In this document: positions 7,557 to 17,085 of the stretch, in pieces
How positions within the stretch are numbered: position 1 is the first letter of the stretch
Layout: every line of letters starts with the position of its first letter
Source: Desulfuromonas sp. KJ2020
GTDB taxonomy: Bacteria > Desulfobacterota > Desulfuromonadia > Desulfuromonadales > SZUA-540
Direction: 5' to 3'
NCBI RefSeq assembly: GCF_024197615.1
Contig: NZ_JAKUKE010000001.1
Span: forward strand, 1-64,000
Length of the DNA: 64,000 bases
Made by a program: the position numbers and the translations under genes
Notes under the pieces: model-generated
What the model saw: only the letters and a program-made list of their open reading frames with translations
Databases searched by the model: none
What the model was told of the DNA's origin: nothing

Positions 7557-7740
7557 GCTCAAAGTCCTGAATAGAAGGATTCGTGTTCCGGTGCAGGCCA
7601 CCTTAGCAGACGTGACCAAAGAGATTCCAGCACAACCTGAGAAAAGGTGTGACAAAGAAGGTCAAACCGTCTGTTTTTTGGGCCTGATTTGATATGATAA
7701 AAGCAAGAGCAACCGATGAATGCCCCTAAAGGAGAAAACC

Positions 7741-8319
7741 ATGATTAAAAATATTGGCGGCAGTCCGCTTGAACGGTTTCAGGCCGAAGCTAAACGCCTG
7801 GCCCACCTGGTCCGCCAGGAGCGTCAGAGCAAATCCACCATAAAAACTGAAGAAAGAACCCTCGGATTAGATGGCGACCGTGTCACCCTGGGACAATCCC
7901 CAACCGAGGAAGTCGGCTATGCCGCCGGCGTCAAGCCCACGGCCCCGGCGACGAACTTCCTGCTATTACGCGACCTCATCGCCCGCACCCTCGAAGACCA
8001 GGGCATCGCCACACGTATTGCCGTCGAAGGGGGCGAAATCAATCTGCAGACCCTCACTGGGGAAGAAGCCCAGTCCTTGATTGCCGAGGACGGTTATTTC
8101 GGCGTCGACAAAACTTCCGACCGCATCGTACAGTTTGCCATCGGCCTCGCCGGCAACGATCCGGCTCGCCTCGACGCTATTCGCCAAGGCGTCGAGGATG
8201 GCTTTGCCGAAGCGGAAAAGGCCTGGGGCGGCCAACTGCCCGAGATTTCTTACCAGACTCTCGACGCTATCATGGAAAAACTCGACAACTGGGTTGTCGG
8301 CTTTTCCCAGCAGGGCTGA
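7741..8319 (+). CDS. Conserved hypothetical protein (possible DUF5610)
   Basis: 192 residues, soluble, no signal peptide or membrane segment. The C-terminal 95 residues (YFGVDKTSDRIVQFAIGLAG ... LDAIRQGVEDGFAEAEKAWGG ... YQTLDAIMEKLDNW) resemble what I remember of DUF5610, a helical domain of unknown function; this is memory, not a search. The first 60 residues are charged and probably disordered. AAAGGAG lies before ATG 7741; an in-frame ATG at 7720 lacks a site. A TATGAT box at 7690-7695 may be its -10. A long terminator hairpin follows, so the gene stands alone. Confidence 0.7.
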   Translation: MIKNIGGSPLERFQAEAKRLAHLVRQERQSKSTIKTEERTLGLDGDRVTLGQSPTEEVGYAAGVKPTAPATNFLLLRDLIARTLEDQGIATRIAVEGGEINLQTLTGEEAQSLIAEDGYFGVDKTSDRIVQFAIGLAGNDPARLDAIRQGVEDGFAEAEKAWGGQLPEISYQTLDAIMEKLDNWVVGFSQQG

Positions 8320-8325
8320 TTTTCC

Positions 8326-8370
8326 ACCTGTCCAGGGGGACTAGCCCCCCTGGACAGGTGCCCCATTTTT
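8326..8370 (+). terminator. Strong intrinsic terminator
   Basis: A perfect 14-bp stem ACCTGTCCAGGGGG / CCCCCTGGACAGGT (8326-8339 and 8346-8359) with a six-base loop, then GCCCCATTTTT. The T-run is offset by five bases from the stem, so the hairpin may also protect the mRNA 3' end. Confidence 0.8.
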
Positions 8371-8479
8371 CCCCATCCCGTTCACACGCATCGCGTCATT
8401 CTGTCCCGTCCCTACGCCTATATTGTATACATTTTCTTTTTATTTACAGAGATTTAGACTAGTTACAAGATCAATCTTC

Positions 8480-8496
8480 TTGGCACGAGTTTCGCT
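8480..8496 (+). promoter_or_regulatory. Sigma-54 (RpoN) -24/-12 promoter
   Basis: TTGGCAC-N5-TCGCT: the GG of the -24 element (8482-8483) and the GC of the -12 element (8494-8495) are ten bases apart, exactly as required. One base departs from the consensus TTGC in the -12 element. The start would be near 8507, about 90 nt before the ATG at 8596. RpoN promoters need an enhancer-binding protein; no clear paired upstream site was recognised. Confidence 0.65.
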
Positions 8497-8595
8497 TTGG
8501 ACAGGTCATGGCAGGCCGTCTTATCGGGCCATCGACACACCATCATAACAGCGGCGGAAACACCGCCCGCGCAACTTTGCACAAGGAGACCGGTT

Positions 8596-8727
8596 ATGGG
8601 AGAAGCAGCCAAAGCATTCTGGGTAAACGAGGACGACGTCGAGGAAGTATGCGTATCGGAGTTCGAGGATATTTCCTACATCTGCACCGGCGTGCAGGAC
8701 GAGCAGTGGAAGTTCGGGACGGATTAG
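8596..8727 (+). CDS. 43-residue acidic protein, unknown function
   Basis: Frame MGEAAKAFWVNEDDVEEVCV... of 43 residues, strongly acidic (about one third Asp/Glu), with Cys19 and Cys30 and no membrane segment. AAGGAG lies eight to nine bases before the ATG. It stands alone between a sigma-54-type promoter and a terminator hairpin, which supports a real, regulated gene. The two cysteines could bind metal or form a disulfide. I recognise no family. Confidence 0.7.
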   Translation: MGEAAKAFWVNEDDVEEVCVSEFEDISYICTGVQDEQWKFGTD

Positions 8728-8746
8728 TCTCCTGATTGGAAGTCAA

Positions 8747-8771
8747 AACCGGCGGGTTAGGCCCGCCGGTT
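8747..8771 (+). terminator. Terminator hairpin after the 43-residue gene
   Basis: AACCGGCGGG/CCCGCCGGTT is a perfect 10-bp stem with a five-base loop, 19 nt past the stop. The following sequence (CCGGTCCTTTCT) is only weakly T-rich, so efficiency is uncertain. Confidence 0.65.
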
Positions 8772-8965
8772 CCGGTCCTTTCTGTGGACCAGCCGGGTCA
8801 CCGCCCCCGCACGGCTTAAAGCCCCCATCCCCATATCCCTAAATACCTATTACCGCTTGTGATTACCCACCATTCGTGGTAGTTTTTTGCGCAGTTTTCC
8901 GGGCATCCGAACCAGGATAGCCCCGGTGCCATTCCTCGTTCCCCCTGATGCCGAAGAGAGACGCG

Positions 8966-10372
8966 ATGGATAAAAACGAGCTTCTGCGCCAGCTGCCCGC
9001 CGTTGACCGCCTGCTCAACGCTCCTGCCATGCAGGCCATGGTGACGGTCTGTCCCCACATCATTTTGCTTGAAGCGGCGCAGCAGACCGTGGCTGGCCTG
9101 CGTCAGGCGGTGCTGGCGACGGACGCCCAGAGTCACACCATCGACCTGTCGGTGGAGGCGGTGGCGCGTCAGGCGGCCCGCCTGGCAGCCCGCAAGCTGC
9201 AACCGTCACTGCGCCACGTCATCAACGCCACCGGCACCCTGCTGCACACCAATCTGGGTCGAGCCCCTCTGAGCGACAAGGCCCTGGCGGCCATCGATCA
9301 GGTCGCGCGCACCTATTCGAATCTGGAGTTTGATCTGCATACCGGCCAGCGGGGGCATCGCTATTCCCATATTGATGAGCTTTTGTGCCGGCTGACTGGC
9401 GCCGAAGCCGCCGCCGTGGTCAACAACAACGCCGGCGCCGTACTGCTGGCGCTGACCGCCCTGGCTCAGGGCAAAGAGGCCATCGTCAGCCGCGGCGAAC
9501 TGGTGGAGATCGGCGGCGCTTTCCGCGTCCCCGATGTCATGGCCGCCGGGGGAGTGATCCTCAAGGAAGTCGGCACCACCAACAAAACGCACCTGAAGGA
9601 CTATCGCACCGCCATTGGTGAGCATACCGGCCTGCTGCTCAAGGTGCACACCAGCAACTACCGCATCGTCGGCTTCTCGTCGCAGGTGCCCGCCGCAGAC
9701 ATGGTCGATCTCGGTCGGGAGCACAATATCCCGGTCATGGAGGATCTGGGTAGCGGCATGCTCTTCGACCTCTCGAGCTACGGCCTGCCCCGCGAACCGA
9801 CGGTAAGCGAAGCGGTGGCCGCCGGTATCGACGTACTGACCTTCAGCGGCGACAAGCTGCTGGGCGGCCCGCAGGCCGGGCTTATCGTCGGCAAAAAGTG
9901 GGCGATCGACAAGATCCGCCATCATCCGCTGGCCCGCGCCCTGCGCATCGACAAGCTGACTTTGGCAGCCCTGGAGGCGACCCTGCGTCACTATCTCGAC
10001 CAGCAGGAGGCCCTGCGCGAACTGCCCGTACTGCAGATGCTGGCCATGACCGAGGCGGATGTCAAAAAGCGCGCCCGGCGGCTGCAACAGAAAATCCGTA
10101 CGGCCCTGGCCGACCAGGTCGACACCGCCATCGTTGCCGAAGCTTCCCAGGTCGGCGGCGGCGCCCTCCCTTTGACCGAACTGCCCGGCTATGCCGTGGC
10201 TCTCACCCCCAGGAACTGCTCCGTGGAAGAACTGGCCATCCGCCTGCGACAGGGAAATATCCCGCTGGTCGGCCGCCTGCAGGAGGGGCGTCTGCTCCTC
10301 AATCCCCGCACCATCTTTGCCGCCGAGGAGACCCTGGTGGTCACCGCTCTGAAAGAGGCGCTGGAGGACTGA
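8966..10372 (+). CDS. selA: L-seryl-tRNA(Sec) selenium transferase
   Basis: 468 residues, against 463 in E. coli. A PLP-dependent fold-type I enzyme that converts Ser-tRNA(Sec) to Sec-tRNA(Sec) using selenophosphate. The PLP lysine is Lys297 in TFSGDKLLGGPQAG (E. coli Lys295). The N-terminal tRNA-binding part starts with the family-like LLRQLPAVDRLL. ATG 8966 is preferred over the in-frame ATG at 8948 because of the AGAGA stretch upstream and the family start. selB begins one base after the stop, so the two are translationally coupled. The sel genes form one operon with selD. Confidence 0.97.
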   Translation: MDKNELLRQLPAVDRLLNAPAMQAMVTVCPHIILLEAAQQTVAGLRQAVLATDAQSHTIDLSVEAVARQAARLAARKLQPSLRHVINATGTLLHTNLGRAPLSDKALAAIDQVARTYSNLEFDLHTGQRGHRYSHIDELLCRLTGAEAAAVVNNNAGAVLLALTALAQGKEAIVSRGELVEIGGAFRVPDVMAAGGVILKEVGTTNKTHLKDYRTAIGEHTGLLLKVHTSNYRIVGFSSQVPAADMVDLGREHNIPVMEDLGSGMLFDLSSYGLPREPTVSEAVAAGIDVLTFSGDKLLGGPQAGLIVGKKWAIDKIRHHPLARALRIDKLTLAALEATLRHYLDQQEALRELPVLQMLAMTEADVKKRARRLQQKIRTALADQVDTAIVAEASQVGGGALPLTELPGYAVALTPRNCSVEELAIRLRQGNIPLVGRLQEGRLLLNPRTIFAAEETLVVTALKEALED

Positions 10373-10373
10373 C

Positions 10374-12290
<1,917 letters not shown>

Positions 12291-12309
12291 CCTGAAAATG
12301 GAGACAACC

Positions 12310-13350
12310 ATGGCCGAGAAGACACGCCTCAGCAGCCTGGCTCGCAGCGCCGGCTGAGCGGCCAAATTGGGTCCCGAGACCCTGGCACAGGTTCTGTGCC
12401 ATCTACCGACATATAACAACGACAACCTGCTGTCCGCCGCCATCCCCTTCGCCGACGCCGGCATCTACCGCCTTGCCGAAGACATGGCCCTGGTGCAGTC
12501 CATCGACTTCTTCACGCCCGTGGTCGATGATCCCTTTCTCTACGGTCAGATTGCCGCCGCCAACGCTCTCTCTGATATCTACACCGTGGGGGGCAGGCCG
12601 CTGACCGCCCTGAATCTGGTGGGTTTTCCCACATGTTCCCTGGGGACGGAGATGCTGACCCGCATTCTGCAGGGGGGCGCCGACAAGGTGCTGGAAGCGG
12701 GCGCCGTGGTGGTAGGGGGGCATTCCGTGCAGGATGACGAACCCAAGTTCGGTCTGGCGGTCACGGGCCTGGTCGATCCGCGCCGCATGGTCACCACCCA
12801 AGGGGCCAGGGCGGGCGACGTCCTCGTGCTCACCAAGCCGCTAGGTACGGGGTTGCTGACCACGGCCATCAAAGGGGAAGTGCTGCAGGAGGGGGATATC
12901 CCCGAGGCGCTGCAGGGCATGTCCCTGCTCAACCGGCGGGCCAGTGAAATTATGATGGAGGTGGGGATTTCGGCCTGCACCGACGTCACCGGTTTCGGCT
13001 TGCTCGGCCACGCCCTGGAGATGGCCGAAGCCAGCAGCGTCTGTCTGGAACTGGAAGGAGCAGCGCTGCCGGCCTATCCGCGCGCCTTGGAGATGGCCGA
13101 CATGGGCCTGGTACCCGAAGGGAGCTACGCCAACCGCGCCTACTATCTGCCCCGGGTGGAACAGGCGGCGCAGGCGTCCCGCGCCGTGCTCGATTTAATC
13201 GCCGATCCGCAGACCTCCGGCGGCCTGCTCATGGCTGTACCGGAGGCCCGGGCGGACAGCCTCTGTGCCAAGCTGCGCGAGGGGGGCGGTCAGGCCTTCG
13301 TCATCGGCCGCGTACTGCCCGCACCGGCGGCCCGCTTGCGGCTGCGCTAA
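12310..13350 (+). CDS. selD: Selenide, water dikinase, itself a selenoprotein
   Basis: 346 residues when the in-frame TGA at 12355-12357 is read as selenocysteine (residue 16); E. coli SelD has 347. It makes selenophosphate from selenide and ATP. The reading frame MAEKTRLSSLARSAG-Sec-AAKLGPETL matches the catalytic loop of SelD, where E. coli has Cys17. GGAGA precedes the ATG at 12310. Two hairpins follow the TGA (separate entry). The second loop cysteine of E. coli (Cys19) is Ala here. Other family landmarks are present: QSIDFFTPVVDDP, ANALSDIYTVGG, GGHSVQDDEPKFGLAVTG, CTDVTGFGLLGH, ADPQTSGGLL. Automatic annotation would start the gene after the TGA and lose the active site. Confidence 0.95.
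12369..12400 (+). promoter_or_regulatory. Candidate bacterial SECIS element in selD
   Basis: Two hairpins lie just after the UGA at 12355-12357. The first is GGGTC-CCGA-GACCC (12369-12382). The second is a perfect 7-bp stem GGCACAG-GTT-CTGTGCC (12384-12400) whose loop G is 33-34 nt past the UGA. Bacterial SECIS elements need a small apical loop with a G near its start, roughly 16-37 nt after the UGA; the second hairpin fits at the long end of that range. Which one SelB binds cannot be told from sequence. Confidence 0.6.
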
Positions 13351-13379
13351 AAAAAACCGGCGACCTAAAGGTCGCCGGT
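13349..13379 (-). terminator. Terminator of the MoxR/VWA operon
   Basis: ACCGGCGACCT (13356-13366) pairs perfectly with AGGTCGCCGGT (13369-13379). On the minus strand the stem is followed by eight T (13349-13356). It overlaps the stop codons of both the unknown gene at 13365 and, at the T-run, selD, so the convergent genes share it. Confidence 0.85.
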
Positions 13380-13772
13380 GAGCTCCTGTAAACGGTAGAT
13401 TTTTGGATTGAGCTCGCGCACGCAGGCGACGATCTCCCGCAATCGCTCTTCTTCAACTCCTTCCTCTTCGTCCCGCCCCTGAAAAAAGGCGTACCCCTTG
13501 GGCAGGGGCGCATAGCCGCCGTCCTTCATCAGAGAGACGTCCACCTGGTCGTTGACGCGCCCTTGGGCCTCCCACGGATCACGATAGTTGAACTGGCGGG
13601 CCACGATGTGCAGGCCGAGGCCGTTGGGAAAGAGGGCCTTGACCTCGAAGGAAAATTCCCGCGGCGCACTGTAGTGTTCGCTGCGCCCCGAACGGGCCAT
13701 GACCTTGGCTCCCGCCTCGACCAGCAGATCACGCACGGATTCCAGCGTCATCGGTTTGATTTCGGTATCCAT
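13365..13772 (-). CDS. Unknown protein, third gene of MoxR/VWA operon
   Basis: 135 residues, soluble, acidic at the C-terminus, no recognised domain. Its central part (PREFSFEVKALFPNGLGLHIVARQFNYRDPWEAQ) looks like a compact beta-rich fold. It ends in a helical stretch rich in Glu (residues 100-130). It starts 21 nt after the VWA gene stop and is last in the operon, so a role with the ATPase/VWA pair is likely by context only. Confidence 0.7.
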   Translation of the reverse strand: MDTEIKPMTLESVRDLLVEAGAKVMARSGRSEHYSAPREFSFEVKALFPNGLGLHIVARQFNYRDPWEAQGRVNDQVDVSLMKDGGYAPLPKGYAFFQGRDEEEGVEEERLREIVACVRELNPKIYRLQELTGDL

Positions 13773-13793
13773 CCAAATACTCTCCTCTTTGGT

Positions 13794-14981
13794 TCATCCA
13801 TCCAATCGCAGTTCCACGCCCCAAGGCGCCGGTTTCTTCCCGTCCCGGGTCAACACCCACAGGGTGGGGTAGGCCATGGTCGCGGGGGCCTCGCCATAGC
13901 CGTCCGTCAGGTAGATGACCGCCGCCGGCGGCGGCTGCATGGTGCGGGCATAGTCGAAGACGGGGCGCAGGTCGGTGAAACCGCCCCCTTCGTAGACTTC
14001 GACCACGGCGGCGCTGCTGCGAAAGCTGTCGATGCGCTGCACGCGGCTACCAGCGTAGAGGACGGTGAGGTGGCTGTCGCGCCCGCGGGCAATGTTCAGC
14101 AATTCGCGGGCAAAGGTCTCGCGCAATTCACGAATATTGGTCGAATCGCTGACATCGATCCCCACCAGCAGATTCAGGCGCCGACGCTTGCGTTGTCCGG
14201 GGGTTTCATGGGCAAAGCGGCGATGCTCCCGCTTCCAGGTACTCTGGCGGCCGACGCGACCGGCCGTCGCCACAAACTGGCGCAGCACCTGTTTCCAGGG
14301 GATGGGCGAGGGCGCCAGCAGACCCTCCACCAGTTCGCGCACATCGCCGGGGACTTCGCCGTGACTCTTGCGCCAGGCATCCTGCACCAGGTCGCGTACG
14401 ACCTGTTCCGCCAGGGCGACCGGGGTGCTGTCGGACTCCTGCCAGACCTGGTGATCGTCATGGATCTGCGGCTGACTGTTCAGCGCCGGCGCGAGCTCCT
14501 CGTTTCCGGCCTCAGCATGCTCGCCCGCATCCTGCTCGGCGTTGCCCAGCCCCTGCCCTTGCTGATTGCCGGTGTCGAAGGGGCGCTCCAGCAAACGATA
14601 ATATTCCTCGGCGGCCAGCCCCTCCTCCAGCCGCAGACGCTTCGGCAGGGCCGCTTGCAGGGGAAGGTCGGCGATACCCGGGTTGATGGCCAGATCACAG
14701 GCCAAATCCCAATCGTGACTGTTTCGCTCCTTTCGCCGCAACATGTGCAGATGCAGGACGTGCTTGATGACGTGCTCCAGCAAGGCTCGCTGCTGCGCCG
14801 GCTCAAAAGAGGCCAGTCGTTCGGGGTTGAAACAGAGGGTCGGGATGCCGTTGCGAAAGGTCACCCCCAAGGCCTTGTCCCCCACCACCTCGCGGCGGCG
14901 AAAGCCGAGCAGAAACTGGCCGTAAAAGGGGTGCGTCTTGAGCAGGCGCACCACGGCATTCTCCAGCACCCGCGCCGTCAT
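13794..14981 (-). CDS. VWA-like protein of the DUF2201 type
   Basis: 395 residues. The N-terminal half resembles the putative metallopeptidase domain of DUF2201 proteins, the middle (residues about 140-195) is Gln/Glu-rich linker, and the C-terminal half is a von Willebrand A-like domain with the MIDAS-type start VGIDVSDSTN and later IYLTDGYG. Such proteins pair with MoxR AAA ATPases. The site where a metallopeptidase would show HExxH reads EHVIKHVLHLH: the histidines are there but the glutamate is not, so peptidase activity is doubtful. ATG 14981 is chosen because it follows the ATPase stop by four bases; an upstream in-frame ATG at 15023 would overlap the ATPase gene. Confidence 0.82.
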   Translation of the reverse strand: MTARVLENAVVRLLKTHPFYGQFLLGFRRREVVGDKALGVTFRNGIPTLCFNPERLASFEPAQQRALLEHVIKHVLHLHMLRRKERNSHDWDLACDLAINPGIADLPLQAALPKRLRLEEGLAAEEYYRLLERPFDTGNQQGQGLGNAEQDAGEHAEAGNEELAPALNSQPQIHDDHQVWQESDSTPVALAEQVVRDLVQDAWRKSHGEVPGDVRELVEGLLAPSPIPWKQVLRQFVATAGRVGRQSTWKREHRRFAHETPGQRKRRRLNLLVGIDVSDSTNIRELRETFARELLNIARGRDSHLTVLYAGSRVQRIDSFRSSAAVVEVYEGGGFTDLRPVFDYARTMQPPPAAVIYLTDGYGEAPATMAYPTLWVLTRDGKKPAPWGVELRLDG

Positions 14982-14985
14982 GGCT

Positions 14986-16047
14986 TCAGGAGGCCTCGCG
15001 GCTGATTTCGTTGATGGCTTCAAGAATCACCCCGTCGTACTCGTCCTTGCTGAGAGCCTGCGCCACCTGGGGCAGGCGCAGCAACGACTTGACCAGGGCG
15101 AAACGCAAATCGCGGGGGAGCACGTCGATGTAGGCGATGAGATTGCGCTCCTGCACCAGGGTCATGACGGCCGAAGTCTCCAGGGCCGTGACCAGGGCGT
15201 TGAGGGTGGCGGCCTGTTGGTCGTCACGCTGGCTAGCCGCCCGTTCTGCGACGCGGTCCCAGTGGTCAAGGATGTCGGCGGCCGTCAGCGGTCGCTCACT
15301 CTGCTCGGCGCACCAGCGCAAAAAGGCCACGGCCGCCTCCTTGCCGACGATGCCGGCATAGACTTCCATCTCCAGTTCGGCCGGAAAACGGCAATGACGG
15401 CGCAGGATGCTGACCATCTCCCAGGCCCGCTCCGTCGGCTCCATCTGCATGTCGACGGGGCTGCCCTGATGCGCCAGCAGCTGCGGAAAGGCCGCCAGAA
15501 ACTGCTGTACCCCATCGTCGAACCCGCGTTGACGGGCGTGGCGGGCCCAGCAGGGGTAATCGGTCTCGACCGTGATCATGACCATACGGTCGAGCAGGGC
15601 GCGATCGAGGGTCGCCACCTGATAGGTGCCGTCGGGTGGATTGATGGATACCACCACCTTATGCTTAGGCGCCAGTTTGTGAGTATGCAGGGCACGGCGC
15701 TGCCCCTCCGCCGGCGGCTCGACAAACTGGAAGATGGCCTGCAGGGTATCCTCCTGCTGGGCCCGGTTGAGCTCGTCACAGTGAATAATGGCCGGCTCAT
15801 TCTGCTCGGACGGCCACCAGGAAGGACGCGACCAGTGCATGACCTCCCCCTCGCGGTAAGGAATGCCTACCAGGTCGCCGACCTCCATCTGTCCCAGCCG
15901 CAAGGGGACGTACTGTCGACCGATTTCCCGACACACCTGCAGAATACCCGCCGTCTTGCCGACGCCGCGGTGACCGACCACGCAGGGAGTCAGATCCGTG
16001 TGCGTGAGGATTTCTCGCAGCACCGTTTTCATCTGTTCGATATTCAT
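14986..16047 (-). CDS. MoxR-type AAA ATPase
   Basis: 353 residues. Walker A is GHRGVGKT (residues about 25-32), Walker B is IIHCDELNR (about 88-96), sensor 1 lies around VVVSINPPDGTY, and the arginine-finger region DRALLDRM follows. MoxR ATPases act as chaperones that load metal cofactors or remodel protein complexes with VWA partners; the VWA gene follows by four bases. AAAGG precedes the ATG. A sigma-70-type promoter lies 49 nt upstream. Confidence 0.88.
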   Translation of the reverse strand: MNIEQMKTVLREILTHTDLTPCVVGHRGVGKTAGILQVCREIGRQYVPLRLGQMEVGDLVGIPYREGEVMHWSRPSWWPSEQNEPAIIHCDELNRAQQEDTLQAIFQFVEPPAEGQRRALHTHKLAPKHKVVVSINPPDGTYQVATLDRALLDRMVMITVETDYPCWARHARQRGFDDGVQQFLAAFPQLLAHQGSPVDMQMEPTERAWEMVSILRRHCRFPAELEMEVYAGIVGKEAAVAFLRWCAEQSERPLTAADILDHWDRVAERAASQRDDQQAATLNALVTALETSAVMTLVQERNLIAYIDVLPRDLRFALVKSLLRLPQVAQALSKDEYDGVILEAINEISREAS

Positions 16048-16095
16048 CGCTTTGCCTTTCTGCCTGCTTCCGCTCGGGCGGAGTCCGGCAGCTGA

Positions 16096-16125
16096 ATCAT
16101 AATGCCTGCAGCCTGACGCTGTCCA
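16096..16125 (-). promoter_or_regulatory. Promoter of the MoxR/VWA operon
   Basis: Minus strand: -35 TGGACA (complement of 16120-16125), 18-nt spacer, -10 TATGAT (16096-16101); five of six consensus bases in each box. Confidence 0.6.
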
Positions 16126-16156
16126 TCCCGGCCAACAGCATCCCAGAAATCACCCC

Positions 16157-16185
16157 TTGCCGTAAAGGCCTCTTTGCCCTAGGAT
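16157..16185 (+). promoter_or_regulatory. Promoter of the TatA-like gene
   Basis: -35 TTGCCG (16157-16162), 17-nt spacer, -10 TAGGAT (16180-16185); four of six consensus bases in each box. It is 33 nt before the ATG. Confidence 0.4.
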
Positions 16186-16217
16186 GGCGACAGCCTTTCA
16201 TTGCCATGGAGACAAAC

Positions 16218-16409
16218 ATGTTCGGACTAGGATTATTTGAAATTGCTTTGCTCGCCGGCCTCATCGTCCTCGTCTTCGGCATCGGCCCGGCGCGCCGTCT
16301 GGCGGAGTCGGCCTACCGGACCTACCGGACGGTGCAACAGACCAAGCAGGACATCAGGGACAGTCTCCATGTCGACGCCATCCTTGGCAAAAAGAATCGC
16401 AAACCTTAA
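16218..16409 (+). CDS. TatA/TatB-like single-span protein
   Basis: 63 residues: one membrane segment (residues 5-23, LGLFEIALLAGLIVLVFGIG) followed by an amphipathic basic helix (ARRLAESAYRTYRTVQQTKQDI). This matches the twin-arginine translocase TatA/TatB plan, including the FG hinge, but the usual Pro after the hinge is changed and no tatC is nearby, so it may be a diverged Tat component or an unrelated small membrane protein. GGAGA precedes ATG 16218, which also gives the family-like start MFGLGLFE; an in-frame ATG at 16206 is less likely. Confidence 0.7.
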   Translation: MFGLGLFEIALLAGLIVLVFGIGPARRLAESAYRTYRTVQQTKQDIRDSLHVDAILGKKNRKP

Positions 16410-16433
16410 GCCCTGTTTCCCTTCTTCTAATAG

Positions 16434-16470
16434 AAAAGCCCCCGCCGAACCGCTGGCAGGGGCTTTTTTT
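16434..16470. terminator. Bidirectional terminator between TatA-like gene and tpx
   Basis: AAAAGCCCC ... GGGGCTTTT stem with inner GCC/GGC pairing; seven T follow on the plus strand (16464-16470) and an A-rich run gives T on the minus strand. Confidence 0.85.
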
Positions 16471-16487
16471 GTACAGCGCAGCCGCCA

Positions 16488-17006
16488 TCACACCAGCTTG
16501 CGAACCGCCTCCAGAGCCGCCTTGTAGTCGGGCTCGGTGGTTACTTCCTTGACGATTTCCCGATAGACGATCTTATCGTTAGCATCCACCACCAGTACGG
16601 CGCGGGCCAGCAGCTTGAGCTCGTCAATAAGCAGCCCGTAATTGAGGCCGAAGGAACGATCCTGATAGTCGGACAGGGTCTTCACCCGATCGATGCCGGC
16701 GTTGCCACACCAGCGATTCTGGGCAAAGGGCAGGTCAACGCTGACGGTGTAGACGACGACGTCCTCAGGCAGTTTGGCTGCTTCTTCGTTGAATTTGCGG
16801 GTCATGGTATCGCACACCCCGGTGTCGAGGGAAGGAACCACGGTGATGAGGCGAACCTTACCCTTGGAATCAGCCAGGGTCACAGGCTGGAGGGTACCGT
16901 CAACCACGCGGAAATCAGGGGCCTTATCGCCGACCTTGACATCGGGGCCGACCAGAGTAACGGGATTGCCTTTAAAAGTAATGACGCCGCTGCGTTTTTC
17001 GCTCAT
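16488..17006 (-). CDS. tpx: Thiol peroxidase
   Basis: 172 residues, atypical two-cysteine peroxiredoxin. The peroxidatic Cys65 is in PSLDTGVCD and the resolving Cys100 is in RWCGN, both at family positions. It reduces hydrogen and lipid peroxides using thioredoxin. AAGGAG precedes the ATG and a good promoter lies 38 nt upstream, so it has its own transcript although the cytochrome operon upstream shows no terminator and may read into it. Confidence 0.96.
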   Translation of the reverse strand: MSEKRSGVITFKGNPVTLVGPDVKVGDKAPDFRVVDGTLQPVTLADSKGKVRLITVVPSLDTGVCDTMTRKFNEEAAKLPEDVVVYTVSVDLPFAQNRWCGNAGIDRVKTLSDYQDRSFGLNYGLLIDELKLLARAVLVVDANDKIVYREIVKEVTTEPDYKAALEAVRKLV

Positions 17007-17043
17007 GAGTCTCTCCTTGTCAATTGAAGATAATTTTGGTTAC

Positions 17044-17072
17044 AATTTAGCCATCCAGTCCCGACTTGTCAA
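17044..17072 (-). promoter_or_regulatory. tpx promoter
   Basis: Minus strand: perfect -35 TTGACA (complement of 17067-17072), 17-nt spacer, -10 TAAATT (17044-17049). Confidence 0.7.
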
Positions 17073-17085
17073 GCAGCAATTCTCA

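Noticed and set aside
8866-8888. ACCA-TTCG-TGGT hairpin followed by six T before selA
   Set aside because: Resembles a terminator, but the stem is only four pairs and no gene needing it ends there; too weak to list as a feature.
13563-15005. 480-codon plus-strand frame opposite the VWA gene
   Set aside because: Shadow frame: no ribosome binding site and no domain, while the minus-strand VWA and MoxR motifs are clear.
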